DNA from: Plantago major
Taxonomy: Eukaryota > Streptophyta > Magnoliopsida > Lamiales > Plantaginaceae
Length of the DNA: 64,000 nucleotides
NCBI GenBank assembly: GCA_026545765.1
Contig: CM048839.1
Span: 6,621,835-6,685,834, forward strand
Direction: 5' to 3'
How positions within the stretch are numbered: the first letter of the stretch is position 1; each line of letters opens with the position of its first letter. A program made the translations under genes and the position numbers. Below the pieces are notes generated by a model, which made no database searches, was not told the DNA's origin, and saw only the letters and a program-made list of their open reading frames with translations. Of this stretch, positions 36,586 to 49,350 are shown piece by piece.

Positions 36586-36924
36586 TAAAAAGTATATTAT
36601 CAATACATATTCAAAAGGGCAAATGTCAACTGTAACAAAAAAGGTCCAAAATGGAAAAATGTAACAACTATTTTGAAAGTTCCGGACTATTTGGTTCACA
36701 CTTCACTAGCCAATGAGAATGCATTCTGCATCCTTCAAGTGAAGAGTTGCATAGGTTTACCAAAAGATTGCAAGGGACTACCAGTATCATACTAAATCCA
36801 GACAGCAATGTGCCTTTATTAACAATATGTATCACTGGTATTTCAATGGACTTTCCGAATACTGATGATAATGTCAGGAGTCGACCAAAACACTATACAA
36901 GTTGATCTAATTTTCCATCTTATA

Positions 36925-37028
36925 GCGCGAAATATCTATGTTTTGCCAGTCATCAGGAAGACAAAAAAAAGAACCCGCGCGAAATATCTATGTTTTGCCA
37001 GTCATCAGGAAGACAAAAAAAAGAACCC
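36925..37028. repeat. Perfect 52-bp tandem duplication
   Basis: 36925-36976 and 36977-37028 are identical, including an A8 run. The unit begins GCGCGAAATATCTATG and ends AAGAACCC. It lies just beyond the 3' end of the ARI gene. Such exactness means either a very recent event or an assembly duplication. Confidence 0.9.
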
Positions 37029-37137
37029 GCAGCACCACAAAATTTTGTTTCCCCCCAATGAGCAGTAACCCTCCAAGGCCGGTGCTTTGTTAATTTAAGG
37101 AGCTCTTGTATCCGGAATCCATTATATGATGATTTAC

Positions 37138-40100
37138 CTATGCAGGCAAATTGAGATCGATCACAGCACTTCCTTGCCTTGCACGCTTTCGTGATACCTG
37201 TAGACTGTCATCATAGGTTCCAGAAGAAGATGCTTGCCCTAGTTCCGTTCTGTGTCCTACCAAGAAACAACAAGGGCTATCAGACAGAGTGGAAACACTC
37301 AAACAAGCCCATACCAGATCAGCTATATCAAGATTAGAGTTTAGAGTTTGTACATGTAACAGACAAAAACATGGACTGGGTGTCCTTAGTTTCTATTTAA
37401 GAATAATATATGTCCAGTATCACACCTTACAAGTTACAACATAAACTCCACAAAAAGAATACTCCCTCCATTCTGTCCATTACTTCCCACTTTGCCATTT
37501 GAGCCCGTCTCAATATACACTGGTCAAATGTAAAATAGCAATTTGTTTATCAATCTTTATTCATTCTCTTGCATTCCCGATTTATAATATCTTGTAATTG
37601 TTTTTTTAATTCGTTTTATGTCATAATATAACACCCACTTACAACTTTTAGTTATTATTGTCCTTGTGTTTTGTTTCGTCCTAATCTCCATGCCCCGGGA
37701 AAAGTGGGAAGTAATGAGCGGTGAGGGAGTATATGAAGTTATGACGGCCATGTAATTAATAAATTAAGAGCTTAAGCCACTTCACCATTGGAATCAGGTG
37801 CCGTCTGAGAATTATTATTGCTGTTTGCTTCAGTATTCCATCCAAGATTCAAATCCTCAGCTTTCTCAATGCCTTTGGACAAGTACGGGGCAATCACATG
37901 GATGGTAAATTGAAGTGAGCCCAACAAATCATTCTCAATGCACTCATACCTGTAAAACAAACAAAATATAAGCTTCATCTCTAACATTCAAATGTAACTG
38001 CCCCCGAAGAATTTCACTCACATTTTTCTGCAGAGGTCATCAGTTACCACAGAAAGATTTATGACTTGCATCCTTATACTCATGATTTGTTCCTCACAGT
38101 ATTCATCGAATGGCTCCTCCAGAAACTTAGATAGCTTCTCAACGTTTGACTCGAGCTGCTGCTGCTGGTCCTCGAATAAATGCTGCTTCAGTTGTCTATC
38201 TTTATCTGTCATCTCATCCTTAAATAACTCATCGCCGAACATATAGAACGCAAAAGGATATGAATATGAAAGAGCTCGTCTGGATCTAAAGAGCCTTTGG
38301 AGACCATTGGTAACCCAACTGAAATCACGTAATTTAGAGTCCTTTTCTTCCAAGACGGATACCTTGTTTTTTATAGTCTCCTTCAGTCCCGATTCCTGCT
38401 TAAAGGAATCAGTATGAGCTTTATAACGGTTATGATAATGCATGTATCTATAGAGGTCTCGCTTTGCACGTTCTGCCTTCTTCTCAGTATCTTCACTATA
38501 GCGTCCACAGCTGTGATTAGCAATACGTGACCAGGTATGGTCCCGTCCTGTGGCTCCACCACATAGCCAGCTACAGCAGGAAATAAAGTACTTAGAATAT
38601 AATTGGACCATGCAATAGCTATGCATCCGAGGGTGAAACTAGTAACTACTAAAGGACGAGCAAACCAGAAACAATATTTTTAGAACATTGCCAAGCATAT
38701 ATACACAAAAAACATGTACCCCAGTTCAATCCAAAAAACATGATTTGAAACCTACTATCAACTATTATCCCTGCTATTTAAGATAAAAAATGCAAAAACC
38801 GGTTTGACAGTCCGGCCATCCCCACACTTTTCTCCGTAATCTTCTAACATCTTAACCTCAAATACAATTAATCATAACCTGAACATTGACGACGCTTCTA
38901 GAATCAAATAAATTTTATAAAAGGATTATTTCTCGGAAAAATGACTAGTAAGATGAAGAAAGAGTAAAAGGAAAGAGCACCATACCAGAATGCTTGCCCA
39001 CATATGCAACTAACTAAATTGCAACCACCATTCTTTTCAACTGGTTTGTGACACTTAGGACAGGGTTTTGTATGTCCACTAATCCAGTTCACTGTTTCAG
39101 ATTCATCCCGACATTTCTTTGTCCACAACTCCCACATCAAGCATGAACAAGGAGAATGCGCTTCTGAAGCACAACTGAAGCAAAACTGCATGCCACAGGA
39201 ACATTCCACCTCACAAAATTCGTCATTTTCAACTCTAATTGCATTCCCACAATGGGGTGTGCTGGGGCACCACTTGACCATTTTGTTGTCTTCTATGTAT
39301 GACTCAAGAAGAAAACGATCAAACTTCTCTGCTAAATCTGGCCGCTTTACACTAACTAGCTTTTTTATCACAGCTTCATCACAGATAGCATTGCATTTAT
39401 GGGCCATGCATCTGATCCTCTTGCTTTGACCATCGTTGATTTTGACAATGAAATGCTCTGTCCAGCCTGAAAGTTTCCAATAAGCATAATTAGCATAAAC
39501 AACTAGATTGTCTTCTATTAAGAGAAAAGAACAATAGCAGAATATTAGTGATATCTTGTAAGGTCAGAATAGTATGCAGGGGATACCACAATCTTTGATA
39601 TTTCTTTTATGCAACATATTCCGATTCCAATACGTAACCCTGGTACATAACCAATTAAAAGTATGGAACTTACAATCGTTGCAAAAGCAGTGACCACAGT
39701 CCATTCTGGTCACGTCTCTTTCCTCAATGTCATCCATACATATATTGCACATCACCTTAGAGGAAGAATCAAGTGGGTCGAGGTCAATAAAATCTACCAC
39801 GGTAACACCTGCATCAGCAAACATACAGGATTTTCCCCTATCGACATAAACCGATATCAATCTCTCAACATCCCATTGGTGGTGAATAAGAAGAGTTCTG
39901 GCATGGTGTTCCCGAACTGATAACAACTCCATTACTCTTCGTAAATCTTCTTTCTGCAAGAGTAGCACATTCTCATTCTTAGTTTGCTACGACTGCTTGG
40001 TTATCATCTAAAATTTTCAGATCTATCTACAAAAGAAAGGGGGTTTAATGAAAGACAAAATGTGCTACTACCTGTGCAGCCAGAAGAGACTCTTTCGTAA

Positions 40101-41075
40101 TTACCTGCAAAATGTATAGAAAAAAGTCACATGTTAAGAATTAAGATGACTCTGTCATGAAAACAATGCATATATATCTACTCAAGAAAACCAACACTTT
40201 GACAACCACATCACTAACCAAGGAAAACAACAAGTCACAATAACAACCAAGCAGAAAACGAAACTCAGCAAAGAACAGAGACACAGAGATACTCCAGTAA
40301 CCTTAGAAAGAACAAAATATCATCAAATTAACTAGTTGTCAAAACCTCTTCCCAACTTCACCCCATAATTCTTATTTTCATCTTCTCAGTAGGAAAACTT
40401 CAAACTGAATTACTTCTCAATCAATTGATAAGACCCAAAATTTAATAAATTTACACCAGAATGACAATCTACAAATCCCCCTTCACCCAAGGTCACAACT
40501 AGTAAATCAAAGTTCCCCTTCTCAATTCAACACATAATTATATAAATTTCCCTCCACTCAAGGTCTCAACTAGTAAATGAAACTTCCCATTCTCATATTA
40601 ACACATAACAGATAAACAAAAATACCAAAAGATACAACCTTTTCCAATAATAACCACGATTTCCCCACATAAACCATTGGATAAAACCCAATCGGCTACA
40701 TAACAAAACTTCGTCACTCAACAAACAAGCTGGCAATCAGCTCACAGTCTCAATGTTCATACATTCAAGCACCATCAACTCAAAAAAAAGACCCGAAACC
40801 TTTAATCTTTCCCCATTATAACCACCTCTTTTCTCCACAGACAAAATTAAACAAATCACAATCAGCTCAAATCATCAATGATCATGCATTCATCTATCAT
40901 CCAAACAAAAAAAAAACAAAAGGTTATCGAATACCTTCGATAAAGGGGCTTTTGATGGGACTCTCACAGGAGGTTCGGAACCTTCGTTTTCGAGCCCATC
41001 GAGCGACTCTGCTTCCCGATCAGACGAGTAACAATCATCTTCCTCATCACCGCTCATATAATAATCCTCCTCCAT
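37138..41075 (-). CDS. ARIADNE-type RBR E3 ubiquitin ligase (ARI7/ARI8-like)
   Basis: Seven exons: 41075-40935, 40104-40072, 39953-39674, 39466-38986, 38570-38022, 37949-37786 and 37256-37138. They join in frame to 588 residues, the family length. The acidic start MEEDYYMSGDEEDD is typical of plant ARI proteins. RING1 spans about residues 119-170 (CNICMDD then CGHCFCNDCW). The in-between-RING part includes WCPSTPHCGNAI and CSCGMQFCFSC. RING2 is CPKCHKPVEKNGGCNLV then CICGQAFCWLCGGATGRDHTW, which contains the catalytic Cys of RBR ligases. The Ariadne helical domain and C-terminal coiled coil follow. The last exon ends SAVIDLNLPA, an EAR-like motif shared by this subfamily. Exon 6 read through its donor would instead stop after SNGEVA. 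The ATG at 41075 is preferred because nothing in frame upstream begins with ATG. Confidence 0.92.
37462..37729. mobile_element. Stowaway MITE in the last ARI intron
   Basis: 268 bp starting CTCCCTCCATTCTGTCC and ending ATGAGCGGTGAGGGAG. The long inverted ends share 'TTACTTCCCACTTT' and 'AAAGTGGGAAGTAA'. TA flanks both sides (37460-37461, 37730-37731), as expected for Stowaway (Tc1/mariner). It lies wholly inside the intron 37257-37785. Confidence 0.92.
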
Positions 41076-41354
41076 GATTCGATTCAATTCAATTCAATTA
41101 AGCAACCAGCTGAATCAGTTCTGAATTCGTTCGAGGAAGAGAAATTACTCTCTATCGGTGCAAAATTGAGAACATGATGATCGTGATTGTAACCGGTTGG
41201 AAGAAACCGAGTGGTTTTCAGGTGGAATTTGGGAAGTGTGTGATGGAAGGTTTAAGGTGAAACGGCAACGTTTTGGAGCTCTGCCTGGAGAATGTAGGTG
41301 ACTCTTACCAGGTGAGAACTGCTGGTGACTATAATAAGATGGAGGAAAATTTCA

Positions 41355-42420
41355 TTTATATGTACTTGCAATTTTATCAAGGGGTGACGGAAAATTACAA
41401 GCTCGGCTCTTTTATTACCGGAACTTTACTTTCGCGCGCAATATTTTTAAACTTCAAACGTTTTAGAGAAAAGATTTGACTCCAAGATCTAGTACGCTTG
41501 GGTCGTGAATTAATTCTTCTTATAAGGGAAGTAACCGGTTTCCAACTCGACAAGGGAGTTTTGCCTGAACGTAAATTTTAATTTATACGTACCTACCACA
41601 TTTTATTGTGGGTGGGTAAATTACAATCTCGGTACTTTTATTATCGGAATTTTACTTTCGCACGCAATGTTTTCAAATTTAGACGCTTTAGAAAAAGATT
41701 TGACTCCAAGATCTGAAACGCATGAGTCGTGGATTGATTCTCCTTGTCAGGGGAGCAACCAGTTTGGAAACTCGACAAGTGCGTTTTGACTGAACGTAAA
41801 TTTTAATTTATATGCACCTACCATATTTTTATTGTGCGTGGCAAATTACAGGCTCGATACTTTTATTATCGGAATTTTACTTCGTGGATTGATTCTCCTT
41901 GTAAAGGGAGCAACCAATTTGGAAACTTGACAAGGGTGTTTTGCCTGAACGTAAATTTTAATTTCTATGTACCTACCATATTTTTATTGTTTGTGGATAA
42001 ATTACAAACTCGGTACTTTTATATTGGAATTTTACTTTTGCGCGCAATATTTTCAAACTTGGGATACTTTAGAGAAAAGATTCGACTCCAAGATCTGGAA
42101 CGCTTGGGTCGTGTATTGATTCTCCTTATAAGGGGAGCAACCGGTATGGAAACTCAACAAGGGAGTTTTGCCTGAACGTAAATTTTACTTTATATGTATC
42201 TGCCATTTTGTTATTCGGCGTAGGTAAATTACAAGTTCGGTTCTTTTATTTTCGGGATTTTACTTTCGCGCGCAATGTTTTCAAACTTGGGGCACTTTAG
42301 AGAAAAGATCTTAAACGTTTGGGTCGTAAATTGATTCTCCTTATAAGGGGAGCAACCGGTTTGGAAACTCGATAGAGGAGTTTTGCCTGATCATCATAAA
42401 TTTTCATGATATATGTGATG
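41355..42420. repeat. Tandem array, 226-bp unit, five copies
   Basis: The anchor AAATTACAA/G..CTCGG recurs at 41392, 41618, 41843, 41999 and 42226, giving spacings of 226, 225, 156 and 227. The third unit has lost about 70 bp. Each unit carries 'TTTTACTTTCGCGCGCAATRTTTTC', 'AGAAAAGATT', 'ATTGATTCTCCTTATAAGGG' and 'TTTTGCCTGAACGTAAATTTTA' words. The array begins about 280 bp upstream of the ARI start codon. There is no coding frame through it. Confidence 0.9.
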
Positions 42421-43399
42421 TCATACATGCTGACTTGTAAAAAAAAATTAATAATGAGATGTACTAAAATCGTGAATAAAAGAGCGAGATACAGACTCTG
42501 AAATTTACCGATAAATATTAACTTCGACCACCTTCTAAATCCAATTAGTACCTTAACTGTAAATAATTATTGATATTTACTACTCCCTCCATCCAACTAA
42601 TCTTGTCTCACTTTCTTTTTATGGTTATCTTTTTAATATATACTTATTCTCAAAATAATAAATAGTAAATACCACTAACATATAGTTTAGGGTACAAATC
42701 ACGCATACAAAGTTAAGGGAGCACTTCGCATGGGCAAATTTCGGGGCGAAACTCCTTTTTTTTCCCCCTATTATCAAGTGTTGTGAATGAAATAACATCC
42801 ATAGTCATTTTCATATGTGACAATTAAGTATAAACATGAGTGAAGCAACCTCAAGTACACTGCTGAAGTAATGCATTTTGATACACAATAATACTCTTCT
42901 ATGATTCAACTTAGTAGCCTGGAAACACGAATACAATATACAAATCACAAAGTATCATGAGAGACGGTCTATAGATAACTTATTTAAAGACGACATATAT
43001 TATCAATAAAATTATTCATATTATTAATCAAAATGTCTATGTTGCTAACGAAATAAGTTTTATTATAATATGAAAAAACATCAATGTTAAGAACATAGGT
43101 ATTTTGATTAATAACATCGATAATTTTCTTGACAATATAAATTCGTATCTAGATAAATTATCTAGAATACTTACTCTATACAATTTACACAAACCTGAGA
43201 ACAATATTCTTATTTATATTACATGTAACTGTATTCTCATCCATAATCATACATCATTATGCTTTATTCTACCCTCAAAAAATTGCCTTTGCTATTAAGA
43301 TCCTGAATAGGTAGGTATCTGTACGTATACCGTTGTAAGATGATTCTTCCGGTTTTCATCAGCTTCCGGTTTCCACATATGGTTGCGCAATGACTTAGT
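42421..43399. other. Intergenic region with MITE debris
   Basis: A Stowaway-like left end (ACTCCCTCCATCCAACTAAT) is at about 42583, with no right end seen. At 42957-43175 a diverged relative of the 81-300 element begins GAGAGACGGTCTATAGATAA and ends near AGATAAATTATCTAG. The rest is AT-rich. The segment after 43260 is the 3'UTR side of CCS1. Confidence 0.55.
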
Positions 43400-46300
43400 C
43401 TAGCCACTGAGACTGTTAGATCCCAACGAAGATGACTCGACTAGCTCAGGGACCTGATCGAGTAAGAAATTCATGTCGTCTGAAAGTTCACCCTTGGCTC
43501 TATTTGTTTTACCTCCTATCACCACTGTTGTTCCATCTTGTAAAGCCCATATCTTTTGATAGGTCATGATTGCATATGCATGGAAACATGAAAAAGATTA
43601 GCATGTTTATATCTCTCAGGATATAGGCATTAGGCAAATGCAGTCAGAATTTTCTCCTGGAGGCTATTTGCAGAAACAGGATCTATTTAAGCAGCTTTAC
43701 AAATCTAGATAACTGTTTACCTGTGTGTGAGAAAAGAAGCTTATGCAAGTAGTGAGCATTAGAGCACCAAAACCAGCATAGACAATAGGCACTCCAGGAT
43801 CAGTCTGTACAAAACAGATTTACGTCTGTTAAAATGAAGGGATATAACAGTTCTATAAGTTACATTGTCGAATCCAGTCTGCCATTACCTTTAGTTCAAG
43901 CCCAGTGCTGCCAATTGCATCTAATACAACAATTTTTACGCCATCAATCTCAATTGGGAGTTGTGAGTTGGGCCTTCTGATACCGGCAAATTTACCTTCC
44001 TGATCGTAAAGGACAATTGATTGCATGTCACGGGCCAGCATGGATCTAAAATGGAGTTATATTAGACACTATAAGTCTAAAATGACAGATTATAAGCTTT
44101 CCTCGAGGGCTTAGTTTCTTGCTGTAAAAAAGTATACACTTACATTCCCTTTAGACCATTAGACTCGGTATTTCCAATAGGCAAGATTGTCCCATAGAGC
44201 CTCTTGTCTCCGTTGATTTGCAAAGGTGCCAATGCCAAATTAAAAGGTCCTTCACCGTTCTTCATTATTTGCAGTGTCGATAAGCTCCAATCTGTTTGGT
44301 ATATGGTTATTCCACCATATCTTAAAGGATCATTAACGCTTATAGTCTTCCGCATTACCTCCTTGCCATCTTGGTCAATCAGAGAGAGATCACTATGAAA
44401 CTGCGAAACCTGAGACCAAAATGCAAGTCAATTAGATGCCTAAATCAGAACTGTAACAGCAAGAAAGTTGAAATGCTTCACTTGCATCATCTTACCTCTC
44501 CACTATCATAGTAGTCCATGGAGAACCGATTGACATGAACCTCAGTGTTGAAAGATTCCGAAGGAGTTGACAGAAATCCATTAGGACCTAGTACATCCCC
44601 TATGACGAAATTTAAACCCTGTGGGACTGTTACGGACCCTCTAAAGCTTCCAGTCGCACTGAGAGTTCCACCGGCCATTATGAGTAGTAAAGCTATGTGG
44701 ACTCCGATTGGAGCAAATCTACCTGCCAGCCCCTTGAAGGCATATAATGATGGTCCCTTTAGGAATACCTAGAGTACAAAACGATTGAAGTTACTTAGCT
44801 ATTGAAGTTATTTCGAGTCTTGAAATAAAAGAGGGACTAACAGTGGCAAAATAAGTACACATACAAAGCAGTATGCGTACCTCATATCCAGCACCCATTA
44901 GAATAACACCCAAATCCTTTATTGAAGCTCTGGGCAAGGTATCGGAGTAAGCCTGCTTTCTAATTGTCTCAGCTGAATGTAAATAAGACCACCTGAAAAC
45001 AAGGATTTATGCTATAGAACAGTAAATTACAGAACCTATACCATGAGTCGGAAGATACTTATTATCAGAAAAGACGCAAAATCAGACCTTTTCGCTACCT
45101 TCAGTGTGGGGAGCTGTGTTGTGTATGTACAAGCCATAAGTGATGCCCCTAAGAGGATTAAAGTCCCCAGAAATATCGGAGACGAGAACATATGATCAAA
45201 GCCAAGGGCAAAAATCCACCTCCATGTGAAGAATCCCAGAACAGGATTCTCTTCAGAGTACTTATTGAAATAGAAATCTGGTGCTTCACCCTGCTCAATG
45301 AGTGTTCCTGCAAAGACATGAAACCGCATATCAAGAGTCCGTTCCTAAGGAGCATCATGAACAACTAGCAGTTCGAAACAACTAGTAACCTCATACAATC
45401 TTTTGCAAATAATGAATCATTATCAAGGAGTGAAGCTTCATCAAATTTTGAGATCATTTAGCTTCAGTTCCTTTCATTGACTAAAGAAACACTCATCTGC
45501 ATCCAATCGAAACATATAGGAACAACATTGTGTGGCAAGAAAACTTCTCAAAGTCGACTAATCAACCCGTAGATACATTGAGACAACATAAATGCCTCCT
45601 TGCAAAAAAACTTCGCAGAATCAGGTAAAAGTAGTTTTCAGGCAAATCTGGTGATGTTTGCAAATGGTGTTAAAACAAAAATGCAAACACAATAAATACG
45701 AAGAATTAGCAAGGTAGTTGATCTTGATTCTATCAGATTATCTTAAATTTTCAGAAGCGATTATCAGTTTCTCCAAAAGTTTGCAATAGTTATTAGCAAA
45801 ACCATCTTTCTTCATCATAGCAACAACACTCAACTCCAGTCCATTCCTGTTTATCTAACCTCATACAGCTCAAAAAAATTCAAGAAGTAGCATATAATAG
45901 AACAACACATTTGGAGAATTAACATAAATGACTAGATTACACCTATCTACAATTACGAGATTCTTAGATGAGATTAAATTCTATTATGGCAAAGATACTT
46001 AGGCTCACGCCCATACCTGGGCTGTAATCTCCGTGGATACAAGCTCCACCCCATATTAAATCACACACTCGAATGTACTCACCAAACAGGTTGAAAGATG
46101 ACTAAGTTCAGATTCTATCATACACTACAAATTCTAATCAATTCCACCCAATTCAAGCATTATCACAACTTAAATACAGCAAGGGATAGCAAAACCACCA
46201 AAGGTAACAAACATACCTAAAGCCATCAAACCAGCAATGGCAAACATCTCAGCAATAGCCAAAGGCAAATTCGAAAGAACCGACAAAACCTTCTTAGGCA

Positions 46301-46616
46301 AACTCTTCAGCTTCCAAGACCCAACCTTTTTCTGACCCTCCAACTTACTTTCCGGCGGTGCACCATTTCCGCCACCGGAAACCGGCGGTGCGCCACCAGG
46401 CTCCGGCGCAGAAATCTTGGGGTTTTGCAAATTCTTGCCCTTGAGGTTACTCTCACTTGGAGAGGTTTTGAGCTTGCAGAAAATGGTTTTCTTGGCACTG
46501 TAAGAACTGTAAAAGAGAGAATTGTGGGGAAAGGTGAAGTGGGTTTTGCTGCATTTGAAAGGGTGTTGGATGATATGTGATTGAATTCTTGATGTAATTG
46601 TTGTTGAAGACTTCAT
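43400..46616 (-). CDS. CCS1: Chloroplast cytochrome c biogenesis protein CCS1
   Basis: Eight exons: 46616-46217, 45307-45088, 44992-44881, 44768-44496, 44409-44144, 44045-43889, 43804-43721 and 43552-43400. The joins keep frame to 554 residues. CCS1 (ResB family, system II) acts with CcsA in the thylakoid membrane to deliver haem and join it to apocytochromes f and c6 on the lumen side. The first ~100 residues are basic and Ser/Pro/Gly-rich, as in a chloroplast transit peptide. Membrane segments are seen at about 115-135 (AIAEMFAIAGLMALG), around PIFLGTLILLGASLMA, at GVHIALLLIMAGGTL and at VYAGFGALMLTTCISFF. The large lumenal domain includes GLNFVIGD, MRKTISVNDPL, RYGGITIYQTDW and LKGISMLARDMQSIVL, all family-typical. 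It matches the family in order and size; nothing is broken. Confidence 0.93.
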
Positions 46617-47601
46617 TTTTGTCTGTCAAGAAAATCTGTTTAGCTATGTTTTGTTTCCATGGTGATGTAAAGGCCAAAGGTTTATGTAATAACGACCACG
46701 TTGGTTAGTTTATCCACAATTCAGAGGAAGTACTTTAGTGGCTACTGTGTTTGTGAAATATCTTGTCTAAAAACTTCTCAAGAAGATAATTCCTTTCATT
46801 CCATTTTAAGGTTCCTCTTGTGAGAGCCATTTCAAGTTTCCAGCATTAGAGAACAAGGTAATCCCTGGATTTGGTCGGAATTCGCAGGAGGCGTGAATTA
46901 CAGATGCAAGAAGGCCGCGAAACATCATGATAAAAGAGTAACAAGACCAGAATTCGGGCTAGCAATGATGCTAAGAGCTTAAAAGATGAGGTTTATTACT
47001 CGACTCAAAGTCTATCGTTTGGTGGTTATATTGTTCTTAAGGGTGACTGTTATTGTGATTCAAGGCAGATACACAGCAATTCATCCTGATCCCTAGCAGC
47101 AGTAAGCAAAGATCAAGCTACCGAAACACCAGAAGCAAGAGTAGACGGATCGCATGCATAGAGGTCTAAGGCCAAGATAAAAACTGATACCAAACATCTC
47201 AGATGCAAATGCCACTTGATTGAAAATACACTTGGGTTCACAAATAAGTAGAACAATAGAATACATTACAGTAAGGATCAACAAGTATAGATATATTACT
47301 ATATACTGGCAACATGACATTCTCCAGTTCTGTTTCTGAACTGAAAGCAATATAGAGAGTGGACTTGCAACTTAAAGTTACTTTCTTAAGTTACTAGTAC
47401 ATCAACTTTCCTCAGGATACTATGGTGTAGTGAGCTTCACCATCCTATTTATTGAGGATGAAGTCGCCTCGGAACCTCACCTCCTTGATCACCAAGTTTA
47501 TCTTGGACATTACATAATCTGACACGCAAGTTGAAGAAGCCTACTAAACTAACATATACAAGCTCATAACCTAAGAATCCTACTCCATCACGAAATTGAC
47601 C
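46617..47601. other. Intergenic, CCS1 upstream side and RMA 3' side
   Basis: No gene is evident. The first few hundred bases are the CCS1 leader and promoter. About 47380-47601 is likely the 3'UTR of the RMA-type gene. Reading frames in between (up to 85 codons) show no motif. Confidence 0.55.
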
Positions 47602-48264
47602 TCATGCAAAGATTAGATGCAGCAGTACAATGAGACCAATAATGACGAAAATAATCTTCCAGGCAATTGGTTTCCATTCTAGTTGAACCGAATGATGATG
47701 GTGAAAACCATGAACATAACCTCCATGAAAGGAGCTGGAGAACATAAATGGAGAGCCAGAGGTTGCTCCGTATACCGTAGCATCATGAAACCCGTGCACC
47801 TGAAAGTTAAAAATAGCCGGTAATGCACCAAAAAGAGTAGACAGGGTCATATGACCGAACCTTGCAGCTGGCATTGGCATGAATCCCATTGGGTCCAAAT
47901 CATTTGGACGGGCATAATTCATATCTACACGTGGAGCAGTTTGTGGCCTTTGCGCCATTGGTCGATTTGGAATATTAACACCAGCCATTGGCCGGGATCT
48001 CGGGTCACGACTTGTTTTACCTCTCCCGTATATTGGTACAAGTTTCTCCTCTTGTACAAGAGCCTTACAGACCGGACACTCGTGAGAATGTGAGTGAAGC
48101 CGGAGCCACTGGTAGAGGCAAGGCCAACAGTAAAGGTGACCGCAGAGAGTCACAATAGGCTCTTGTGCCAATTCAAAACAGATGTTGCATTCAAAGTTGC
48201 CCGTGTCGCACGTTACATCAGATGAATAAGAAGTGTCCACCGATTCACCAATACCCCAGTCCAT
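47602..48264 (-). CDS. RMA-type membrane-anchored RING E3 ubiquitin ligase
   Basis: 220 residues in one coding exon. The C3HC4 RING begins at about residue 26 (CNICFELAQEPIVTLCGH), then YCWPCLYQW, and ends HECPVCKALVQ. The pattern C-x2-C, C-x-H, C-x2-C, C-x2-C is complete. A Pro/Arg/Met-rich middle follows (residues ~85-140). The C-terminus is a single hydrophobic anchor (IIFVIIGLIVLLHLIFA) with little after it, as in RMA1-3, which sit in the ER membrane and ubiquitinate misfolded or regulated membrane proteins such as aquaporins. A His-rich patch (GFHHHHS) lies before the anchor. An acceptor at 48284 and a donor at 49671 suggest a 1.39-kb intron in the 5'UTR, with the first exon around 49672-49720. 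Confidence 0.9.
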   Translation of the reverse strand: MDWGIGESVDTSYSSDVTCDTGNFECNICFELAQEPIVTLCGHLYCWPCLYQWLRLHSHSHECPVCKALVQEEKLVPIYGRGKTSRDPRSRPMAGVNIPNRPMAQRPQTAPRVDMNYARPNDLDPMGFMPMPAARFGHMTLSTLFGALPAIFNFQVHGFHDATVYGATSGSPFMFSSSFHGGYVHGFHHHHSVQLEWKPIAWKIIFVIIGLIVLLHLIFA

Positions 48265-48731
48265 TTTTACGGGCTAATTCGACCTGACAGTAGGAAATTA
48301 TTCAAATTCAAAAGCGGACAGGTCATAATATTAACAGATATATTGCAGAAAGAGAAAGCCGAAAAGCATCTGTTTACTTTAAACAAGATCCACAGGCGTC
48401 TACAGTCTATACTAATTCCCCATTCAATCAACACACCCGAATCTAGTGAAACAAAAGATCATTGCAAAATAGTCCCAACCATAAATGCATACACTAGTCT
48501 CAAAGTTAATTTACTAATGTGCAGTGTGAACTCAGAATTTTCAACAAGTGATATTACATCTTAAATCCTACATAGATTGCAGCACTGAACTAGTCTACAA
48601 TCAATAACTATGTAACATTCATTTGAAGGCATACATAAACAGGGATACAATAAAAACATACATCTCCAGAGCATAAGATACATAATGCTACATGAAAGTG
48701 GTAACAGTCATATATCTTCAATGTGAATCAT

Positions 48732-49350
48732 GCAAATCACTTTTGTTCAACAAGTAAAACAGAATCATTTTTTACCCAATCGAGGTTGCAGCATTAACCC
48801 AACTAACAACCAATCTCAACTAATAGCTGTGTACTATCAGATATCAATCATAAGCAACAAAGAAACAAGCAGAGTCTGCCTAAACTTCAACAATGGTAAG
48901 CTTGCAAATCATTGTCAATCAACAAGGAAAAAAGGATCTTTTTTTACACATATCAAGATTGCAGCACTAACCCAGTTGGGAATCAGTCTCAATCAATAGC
49001 TAACTACTATCAGATTTCATCCATAAACAACAGAGAGACAAACAGAGTATGCATAATTTTGACAATGTTAAGCTAGCTAATCATTTTCAATCAACAAGGG
49101 GGGGAAAAAGGATCTTTTGACACATCTAGATTGCAGCACTAACCCAATTCAGAATCAGGCTCACTCAATACCTGGCTACTATCAGATTTCAGATTATGCA
49201 TAAACTTCACAATGTTAAGCTTGCAAATCATTTTCAATCAACAAGATAAAAAAAGAAGGATCTTTTTACACATATCTAAATTCCAACACTAACCCAATTC
49301 AGAATCAGTCTCAATCAACAACTGGGTACTATCAGATTTCATTCATAAAC
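48732..49350. repeat. Tandem repeat (~172 bp, four units) in the RMA 5'UTR intron
   Basis: The start word GCAAATCA..TTTTCAATCAACAAG recurs at 48732, 48904, 49076 and 49223, so the periods are 172, 172 and 147. Each unit includes 'TTGCAGCACTAACCCAATT', 'GAATCAGTCTCAATCAATA' and 'CTACTATCAGATTTCAT'. The units differ at many positions, so the array is old. It occupies nearly half of the intron. Confidence 0.88.

Noticed and set aside
41355..42420. CRISPR-like regular spacing
   Set aside because: The units are 226-bp contiguous tandem copies without short repeats and unique spacers, and this is plant DNA.
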